Below, in pieces: positions 58,786 to 64,000 of a stretch of DNA of 64,000 nt (its first letter is position 1; each line of letters opens with the position of its first letter). Position numbers and translations under genes: made by a program. Source of the DNA: an uncultured Clostridia bacterium (GTDB lineage: Bacteria; Bacillota; Clostridia; Oscillospirales; Acutalibacteraceae). Where the stretch lies: positions 62,001 through 126,000 of the forward strand of contig CAMHQC010000002.1 in the NCBI GenBank assembly GCA_946187325.1, written 5' to 3'. The notes below the pieces were generated by a model. The model saw only the letters and a program-made list of their open reading frames with translations. It ran no database searches and was not told the origin of the DNA.

Positions 58786-60240
58786 ATGTATAATTCTATA
58801 AAAGAAAATATTACCAAGTTAAAAAACATAACATCCTCGTCCGCGGATTTTACCGTGAGGAACTTAGTTCTGAGTAATAACACAGACTGCGCTGTAATTA
58901 CTATCGAGGGTATGTCCGATAAGGAATCTCTCGCTATTTCTGTAATAAATCCTATTCTTGAAACTGATTTTAAGGATAAAAAGGGTAGGGAGCTTTTCGA
59001 TTATATCTATAACTCAGTCCTCTCAAACAGCGAAATTATAATTATAAATACATTCAGCGAGGTCATAAAATTCTCTATGTCGGGATTCGCTGTGTTCGGG
59101 GTGGACGGTTACGATAAAATGCTCGCTGTCGGAGTTCAGGGCTTTAAGTTCAGAAGCGTATCCGAACCCGAAAGCGAGCTTGTCCAGCGCGGAAGCCGCG
59201 AGGGCTTTAATGAGGCGATGCGTATTAATATGACCTTGGTTCGCAGAAGAATGAAAAATCCGTCACTTGTGTTCGAGACGTTTACCGTCGGAACTGAGTC
59301 TAAAACCGAGATTGCGCTCTGCTATATAAAGGGTACGGCTACCGACTCGTCTGTAAATGAAGTCAGAAAACGCATTAAGGACTGCGATATAAAGATAGTT
59401 TTAGGCGCGGGCTACTTAGTGCCTTATCTCGAGGACAGCGGTAAAAATGAGATTTTTACAGGCGTCGGAATTACCGAACGTCCGGACTCTTTGTGCGGTA
59501 AATTAATGGAGGGCAGAATCGGTATTATAGTTGACGGCACGCCGTCTGTACTCGTAATACCGCACCTTTTTGTCGAGAATTTTCACTCTATCGACGATTA
59601 CTCGAACCGACCGTATTTCGCGGCTATAACACGAATCCTAAAATTCACCGCCTATTTAACCTCAATCTTTCTGCCTGGGCTTTATATAGCTCTCGTAACG
59701 TTTCATCCCGACTATTTTCCCGAGGTTTTAATTAAAAATATCCGTGACTCTATCTCACACACGCCTCTGCCGTTAATGCTCGAGGTTTTACTGATAGATT
59801 TTCTCTACGAAACTATGCGTGAAGCGGGGTTGAGGCTACCGAAAGTCCTAGGACACGCTGTAAGTATAGTAGGCGCGCTTGTTATCGGTGACTGCGCTAT
59901 CCAGGGCGGTATTATCGGAGCGCCTACGTTACTGGCTGTCGCGATTTCGGTAATTTGCAGCTATGTAGTACCCGATTTGTATCCTCAGATTACAGTCCTC
60001 CGCCTGTCGTTCGTAATAGTCGGCGGAATTATGGGAGTGTGGGGAATAGTGATGCTCTCGTGTATAGTGCTGGTTTATATGTCCTCAAAATCTACTCTCG
60101 GCGTTATATTTATATCGCCGATAACTCCGTTTTCAAAGTTCAATATGCGTGATGTTTTTATACGTTTAGGCTGGAAAAAGCTTTCCAAACACACTATGAA
60201 TGTACAAAATCTAAAGGGCGGAAGCGTTTATGAAGAATAA
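58786..60240 (+). CDS. gerAA: Spore germination receptor subunit A (GerAA family)
   Basis: A 484-residue protein of the GerA family: a large N-terminal soluble domain (about 1-270) with EGRIGIIVDGTPSVLVIPHLFVENFHS, then four to five transmembrane helices including LPLMLEVLLIDFLYETMREAGLRLPK, HAVSIVGALVIGDCAIQGGIIGAPTLLAVAI, the region most conserved in GerAA and SpoVAF. In B. subtilis the complex senses amino acids or sugars during germination. The ATG at 58786 follows TAGGTGAT. The companion gene overlaps by 11 bp. Confidence 0.92.
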   Translation: MYNSIKENITKLKNITSSSADFTVRNLVLSNNTDCAVITIEGMSDKESLAISVINPILETDFKDKKGRELFDYIYNSVLSNSEIIIINTFSEVIKFSMSGFAVFGVDGYDKMLAVGVQGFKFRSVSEPESELVQRGSREGFNEAMRINMTLVRRRMKNPSLVFETFTVGTESKTEIALCYIKGTATDSSVNEVRKRIKDCDIKIVLGAGYLVPYLEDSGKNEIFTGVGITERPDSLCGKLMEGRIGIIVDGTPSVLVIPHLFVENFHSIDDYSNRPYFAAITRILKFTAYLTSIFLPGLYIALVTFHPDYFPEVLIKNIRDSISHTPLPLMLEVLLIDFLYETMREAGLRLPKVLGHAVSIVGALVIGDCAIQGGIIGAPTLLAVAISVICSYVVPDLYPQITVLRLSFVIVGGIMGVWGIVMLSCIVLVYMSSKSTLGVIFISPITPFSKFNMRDVFIRLGWKKLSKHTMNVQNLKGGSVYEE

Positions 60241-61153
60241 TAAAATAACATTTTCCCAGTTTTTATCGGTATGTTTTTTATCGTCCTTATCGTCGGTAAT
60301 GTTTATAAGCCGAACTCCGTCTGTGTTTGTACTCTTAACCTCAGTATTAGCTTTATTTGTAAACTACGCTGTGTTTATGCTGTATAAAGGTCAGTTGAAA
60401 AAGGTTTTAATACCTGTTTCGATTGTTTATCTAAGCCTTTACTGTGTGCTGACGGTAGTAAAATTCGCCGATTATATGAATACGGCTCTGTCTTACGGAC
60501 CTGACTGTCTTATAATAACCGTGCTTTTATGTTTTACTTTTTTCTGTACGGTAAAGGGCGGTGAAGCGTTGTCGAGAGCTTCTACGGTAATTATTGTATT
60601 TGTAATCGCGGGGTTAATCTATATGCTGGTATGTACCTTCACGAATATAAAGTTTAATATAACCGCCGAAATACCCGACAAATTTAACTCCTTCGCAATA
60701 CTATTTTTACCATCGTTATTATATATAATAAATTACGACAGTATAATAAACATAAAGCGAAAGGTTTACGCCGTATATTCAGCAATATTTACGGCGGTAA
60801 CAGCATATTTTATCCTAATCGCTTCGGGCGTAAACTCACCGTATCCGATTCAACTTTTACCGGCAATATCAAAAATAGGTGTGTTTAAAGGCTCTGATTG
60901 TATACTTTTAAGTATACTGACCATATCGTGCGTGTTCAGTGTAAGCGCTTCTACGGTAAGTATTTTTAAAAAGTCCGTGCATAATTATCTCACTAACTCA
61001 ATTTATATAGCCTCTTTGCTCGGAGTATCTATTTTAATCTCATTATTTAACCTGCTCGGCTTTATTGAAAACAGCTTGTTTATGCCGTTTTCAGTAGTTG
61101 TTATGCTGATAATAATACTGCTTTGTGCCGTTAAACGAAAAAACTATGTATAA
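60230..61153 (+). CDS. gerAB: GerAB-like spore germination permease
   Basis: A 307-residue membrane protein with about ten hydrophobic helices. The start ITFSQFLSVCFLSSLSSVMFIS fits the GerAB (endospore germination permease) pattern, and the position directly behind gerAA supports it. It is about 50 residues shorter than usual and divergent in sequence, so a distant relative is possible. GerAB binds the germinant. No GerAC lipoprotein gene follows. The next gene is hprK. Confidence 0.72.
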   Translation: MKNNKITFSQFLSVCFLSSLSSVMFISRTPSVFVLLTSVLALFVNYAVFMLYKGQLKKVLIPVSIVYLSLYCVLTVVKFADYMNTALSYGPDCLIITVLLCFTFFCTVKGGEALSRASTVIIVFVIAGLIYMLVCTFTNIKFNITAEIPDKFNSFAILFLPSLLYIINYDSIINIKRKVYAVYSAIFTAVTAYFILIASGVNSPYPIQLLPAISKIGVFKGSDCILLSILTISCVFSVSASTVSIFKKSVHNYLTNSIYIASLLGVSILISLFNLLGFIENSLFMPFSVVVMLIIILLCAVKRKNYV

Positions 61154-61188
61154 AAATTCATATTTTGAAAAAAATTGCGTAAATTCAC

Positions 61189-61217
61189 TTTTCAAAATGT
61201 ATATTTTGTAGTATAAT
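61189..61217 (+). promoter_or_regulatory. Possible hprK promoter
   Basis: TTTTCA (61189-61194), a 17-bp spacer and TATAAT (61212-61217). The -35 is weak. ATTTTGAAAA (61162-61171) and TTTTCAAAAT (61189-61198) form a perfect 10-bp inverted repeat across it. Confidence 0.5.
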
Positions 61218-61256
61218 ATTGTGTGGAATTTTACGTTCAGGAAAGCGGGGTTAATT

Positions 61257-62222
61257 ATGGCTGTAGAATATTCAGTATCGCTCGAAAAAATTATGAAGGA
61301 ACTGTCGCTGGCGTCTATATATATGCCGAAAGAACCTTCCGAGATTATGATAAAAAATAATAATATCAGCCGTCCGGGACTTCAGCTTACGGGATATTTC
61401 GATTTTTTCGATAAAACTCGTATCCTTGTGTTCGGACATACTGAGTTCTCCTATTTGTCGCGTTTCGGCGCTGAACAGCAACAGCACGTAATTGACTCTA
61501 TTTTCAGATTCGGACCGCCCGCTGTAATCTTATGCAGAAGCTATGAGCTTAACGATGCTATGATGAGCAGCGCTAAGGAGCATAATATCCCGATATTACA
61601 GTCGACTGATACCACATCGTCGCTCACAGCGGGGCTTGTTACTATGCTCAGCCGTGAGCTCGCTCCGAGAATTACCCGCCACGGCGTACTGGTAGAGGTT
61701 TACGGCGAGGGCTGCCTTATTATCGGCGACAGCGGAGTCGGTAAAAGCGAAACCGCTATCGAGCTTATGAAACGAGGCCACCGCCTTATAGCTGACGACG
61801 CGGTGGAAATTCGAAAAACCGACAGTCGAACTCTTATCGGAAGCTCTCCGCAGAATATTCGTCATTTTGTAGAGCTTAGGGGCGTAGGTATTATTAACGC
61901 GCGTAATCTTTTCGGTATGGGTTCGATTAAGCTTTCCGAAAAAATAGATATGGTTATTAACCTTGAACTTTGGGACGGTAAGAAGGTTTACGACAGGATG
62001 GGTCTTGAGAACGAGTATATGGACATTCTCGGAATAGATATTCCGATTGTAACTATCCCCGTTAAGCCGGGTCGAAATCTCTCTAATATTATCGAGGTCG
62101 CTTCTATGAATAACCGCCAGAAGAAGATGGGCTATAACGCCGCTCAGGACTTGCTGACAAGTCTGGGTATGGAAATCGACGAAGAAATGGTTGAGAAACG
62201 TATCGTCGATAATTGGAATTAA
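61257..62222 (+). CDS. hprK: HPr kinase/phosphorylase
   Basis: A 321-residue bifunctional enzyme that phosphorylates or dephosphorylates HPr at Ser46 for catabolite repression. Walker A GDSGVGKSETAIELMKRGHRLIADD in the kinase domain, the HPrK signature ELRGVGIINARNLFGMG and the C-terminal PVKPGRNLSNIIEVASMNNRQKKMGYN are diagnostic. The ATG at 61257 follows GGAAAGCGGGG. An in-frame codon at 61221 is nearer the promoter. The cluster hprK-murB-rapZ is common in Firmicutes. Confidence 0.97.
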   Translation: MAVEYSVSLEKIMKELSLASIYMPKEPSEIMIKNNNISRPGLQLTGYFDFFDKTRILVFGHTEFSYLSRFGAEQQQHVIDSIFRFGPPAVILCRSYELNDAMMSSAKEHNIPILQSTDTTSSLTAGLVTMLSRELAPRITRHGVLVEVYGEGCLIIGDSGVGKSETAIELMKRGHRLIADDAVEIRKTDSRTLIGSSPQNIRHFVELRGVGIINARNLFGMGSIKLSEKIDMVINLELWDGKKVYDRMGLENEYMDILGIDIPIVTIPVKPGRNLSNIIEVASMNNRQKKMGYNAAQDLLTSLGMEIDEEMVEKRIVDNWN

Positions 62223-62243
62223 TTTTATGTTAGGAATTGTTTT

Positions 62244-63152
62244 ATGAATAAATATGATAATGTTTATAAGCTTTGTAAAGAGCTTGGTATAGACGCCAGG
62301 TACGGCGTAGCTATGAGTACTATGACAACCTTTAAAATCGGCGGCGACGCGGGGCTTTACGTCGAGGCCGAAACTAAAAAGCAGTTGTCCTCTTTAATAA
62401 AATATCTAAACGATAATAAAATCGACTACATAGTTCTCGGTAAGGGAAGTAACGTGCTTGTAAATGATAACGGAATAGATAAGGTCGTTATCAAGCTTAA
62501 AGGCGAGTTTTGCGAGGTATCTATGCTCGACGATACTACGATTTATTGCGGAGCGGGATTATCGCTTGCGGGACTTTGTAAGGAAGCCGAAAATAAAAGC
62601 CTTTCGGGACTTGAGTTCGCCTGGGGTATTCCGGGTTCTGTCGGCGGAGCGGTGTTTATGAACGCGGGAGCTTACGGCGGAGAGATGAAGGATGTTATCT
62701 ACTCCGTCACCCATATCGATAAACACGGCAAGCTCGGCGTTATTAAAGCAGCGGACCTTGACCTCGGTTACCGCCGCAGTATTTATAAGGTGAACGGATT
62801 TACTATTATCGGCGTTACTTTAAAGCTTAAACTCGACTCTAAAAACAGTATCCGCGCTCGTATGGACGATTATATGGGCAGGCGAAAGGATAAACAGCCG
62901 CTGGATTTTCCGTCCGCGGGTTCTGTATTCAGACGTCCCGAGGGCAACTACGCGGGCGCGCTTATCGAAAAATGCGGTCTAAAGGGCAAGTCGGTAGGCG
63001 GAGCTCAGGTATCTCCGAAACACGCGGGCTTTATCGTTAACACAGGCTCCGCTACCGCCGAGGATGTTAAAAACCTCGTAGCTCTTATTCAGAAAACAGT
63101 AAAAGAAGAAACAGGATATAGCTTACAACGGGAAATTATTTTTCTCGATTAG
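62244..63152 (+). CDS. murB: UDP-N-acetylenolpyruvoylglucosamine reductase
   Basis: A 302-residue FAD enzyme that makes UDP-MurNAc, the second step of peptidoglycan synthesis. FAD-binding motifs YIVLGKGSNVLVND and GLEFAWGIPGSVGGAVFMNAGAYGGEM are clear. The catalytic Ser in PSAGSVFRRPEGNYAGALIEKCGLKG and the C-terminal Glu region typical of type IIb MurB are present. It lies 21 bp after hprK and 12 bp before rapZ. Confidence 0.96.
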   Translation: MNKYDNVYKLCKELGIDARYGVAMSTMTTFKIGGDAGLYVEAETKKQLSSLIKYLNDNKIDYIVLGKGSNVLVNDNGIDKVVIKLKGEFCEVSMLDDTTIYCGAGLSLAGLCKEAENKSLSGLEFAWGIPGSVGGAVFMNAGAYGGEMKDVIYSVTHIDKHGKLGVIKAADLDLGYRRSIYKVNGFTIIGVTLKLKLDSKNSIRARMDDYMGRRKDKQPLDFPSAGSVFRRPEGNYAGALIEKCGLKGKSVGGAQVSPKHAGFIVNTGSATAEDVKNLVALIQKTVKEETGYSLQREIIFLD

Positions 63153-63164
63153 AATTAAAATATT

Positions 63165-64000
63165 ATGGAATTTATTATTATTACAGGACTTTCGGGCGCG
63201 GGTAAGACAGGAGCGCTTCACGCTTTGGAGGATATCGGCTATTATTGTGTGGATAACCTGCCGCCCGACTTGTTAAAAACCTTTTATAATCTTTGCGAAA
63301 CCTCCACCGATACTTCTATGAAACGTGTGGCGGTTGTTATCGACGTCCGAGGCGGTAACACGCTCTCTAACTTCTATGACGATTTAATGAGCTTTAAGGA
63401 AGAACATAAAACCTTTTCGCTTTTATTCCTTGACGCTAAGTATGATGTGCTTGTTACAAGGTTTAAAGAAACACGCCGCAGACATCCTCTTGCCGACGTT
63501 GTTCCCGATAATACCCTCGAAAGCGCGTTATCGCTCGAGATTTCATATCTTGAGCCGTTTAAAAAGATCGCCGATTATATTATTGATACAACTAACGTGA
63601 GCGTTAAGCTTCTAAAAGAACGAATTACCGAGATTTTTTTAGGTAATAAAGAAAACGGAATCCTGCTTTCGTTTATGTCTTTCGGATTTAAATACGGAGT
63701 TCCGAGCGACTGCGATACTATTTTCGACTCAAGATGCCTGCCTAATCCGTTTTATATTCCCGAGTTAAAGGATAAAACAGGACTTGATAAAGAAGTTTAC
63801 GACTACGTGTTTTCTTCGGAAGATACCGAGAATTTTGTAAAAAAACTTACTGATTTTCTCGATTACAGCGTACCGCTCTATAGAAAAGAGGGCAAATCCG
63901 AACTCGTTGTCGGAATCGGCTGTACAGGCGGACAGCATCGAAGCGTAGCTATTGCCGAAACGCTGAAAAAGCATTTTTCCGATCTCGGTTACAAGTCCTC
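63165..64000 (+). CDS. rapZ: RNase adapter/nucleotide-binding protein RapZ (YvcJ), C-terminus cut off
   Basis: A P-loop ATPase of the RapZ/YvcJ family. It starts MEFIIITGLSGAGKTGALHALEDIGYYCVDNLPP, with Walker A GLSGAGKT. Further motifs are VIDVRGG, RRRHPLAD-like ETRRRHPLADVV and the C-terminal GCTGGQHRSVAIAE. The window ends about 10 residues short of a usual 290-residue protein. In Gram-positives it binds nucleotides and affects competence and glucosamine use. It is third in the hprK-murB-rapZ group, where yvcK and whiA often follow. Confidence 0.95.
   Translation, partial: MEFIIITGLSGAGKTGALHALEDIGYYCVDNLPPDLLKTFYNLCETSTDTSMKRVAVVIDVRGGNTLSNFYDDLMSFKEEHKTFSLLFLDAKYDVLVTRFKETRRRHPLADVVPDNTLESALSLEISYLEPFKKIADYIIDTTNVSVKLLKERITEIFLGNKENGILLSFMSFGFKYGVPSDCDTIFDSRCLPNPFYIPELKDKTGLDKEVYDYVFSSEDTENFVKKLTDFLDYSVPLYRKEGKSELVVGIGCTGGQHRSVAIAETLKKHFSDLGYKS

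Noticed and set aside
1-64000. tRNA, rRNA, CRISPR arrays, transposases, prophage
   Set aside because: None could be recognised in the gaps or coding regions by eye. A covariance or HMM search would be decisive.

Overview
The window reads as chromosome of a Gram-positive, endospore-forming, starch-degrading anaerobe of the Ruminococcaceae/Oscillospiraceae. The sporulation set is broad: ylbJ/spoVV, yqfC, yqfD, spoVM, sipL, spoIVA and a gerA-type pair. Two secreted pullulanases lie side by side, and two proteins carry dockerins. There is a T-box leader, a LexA-like site and Rex-type operators. Starch enzymes with dockerins plus spore genes are the published hallmark of the Ruminococcus bromii amylosome, so a bromii-like Ruminococcus is the best guess. 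This is inferred from gene content, without any database search. No tRNA, rRNA, CRISPR array, transposase, integrase or prophage was recognised. The sequence looks like ordinary core chromosome with a few accessory inserts.

Layout. 1-4.3 kb: partial asparagine synthetase, SpoVV-like YlbJ, and YqfC/YqfD. 4.3-10.4 kb: YmdB phosphodiesterase, FakA-like kinase, RecG, DacF-like D,D-carboxypeptidase. 10.4-16.7 kb: degenerate SpoIID-like protein, unknown membrane protein, T-box-controlled thrS, VanY-like protein that has lost its zinc ligands, rpmE, and yigZ behind a structured leader. 16.8-20.1 kb: dnaG-rpoD and a double-LysM protein. 20.3-26.3 kb: tandem pullulanases, the first with a C-terminal membrane anchor, the second with a dockerin. 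27.4-34.3 kb: a central-carbon and redox block of pckA, an acyltransferase, rex, icd and acnA. Sequences resembling clostridial Rex operators lie at the pckA, rex and acnA promoters, so NADH/NAD balance probably sets flux at the PEP-oxaloacetate step and in the citrate-to-2-oxoglutarate branch. 35-38.7 kb: typA, a DnaQ-like exonuclease, a possible small RNA, and a two-gene operon of small proteins (one a sigma-region-4-like HTH) whose promoter contains a perfect GAAC-N4-GTTC SOS core.

38.7-45.3 kb: small Cys-rich protein, PgeF, a large secreted beta-helix protein, an RluA-family pseudouridine synthase, a 47-residue membrane peptide, the 29-residue SpoVM, and a dockerin-bearing CBM9/DOMON-like protein. 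45.4-47 kb: zinc/manganese-type ABC transporter (ATPase and permease) behind a Fur-family-like palindrome. 47.1-50.2 kb: sipL-spoIVA, encoding spore-coat basement proteins, with a good sigma-E promoter. 50.3-53.6 kb: Na+-pump decarboxylase gamma and beta subunits, then a Wzz-like/BY-kinase pair. 53.7-57.6 kb: class I aminotransferase and secD-secF behind a possible pseudoknot leader. 57.7-61.2 kb: DUF421/DUF4363 pair and gerAA-gerAB. 61.2-64 kb: hprK-murB-rapZ, the last cut by the window edge.

Common themes are starch capture and debranching at the cell surface, fermentative redox balance around PEP/oxaloacetate, and endospore formation and germination. Start sites were chosen from ribosome binding sites and promoters where an upstream in-frame codon would give a longer but less plausible protein.
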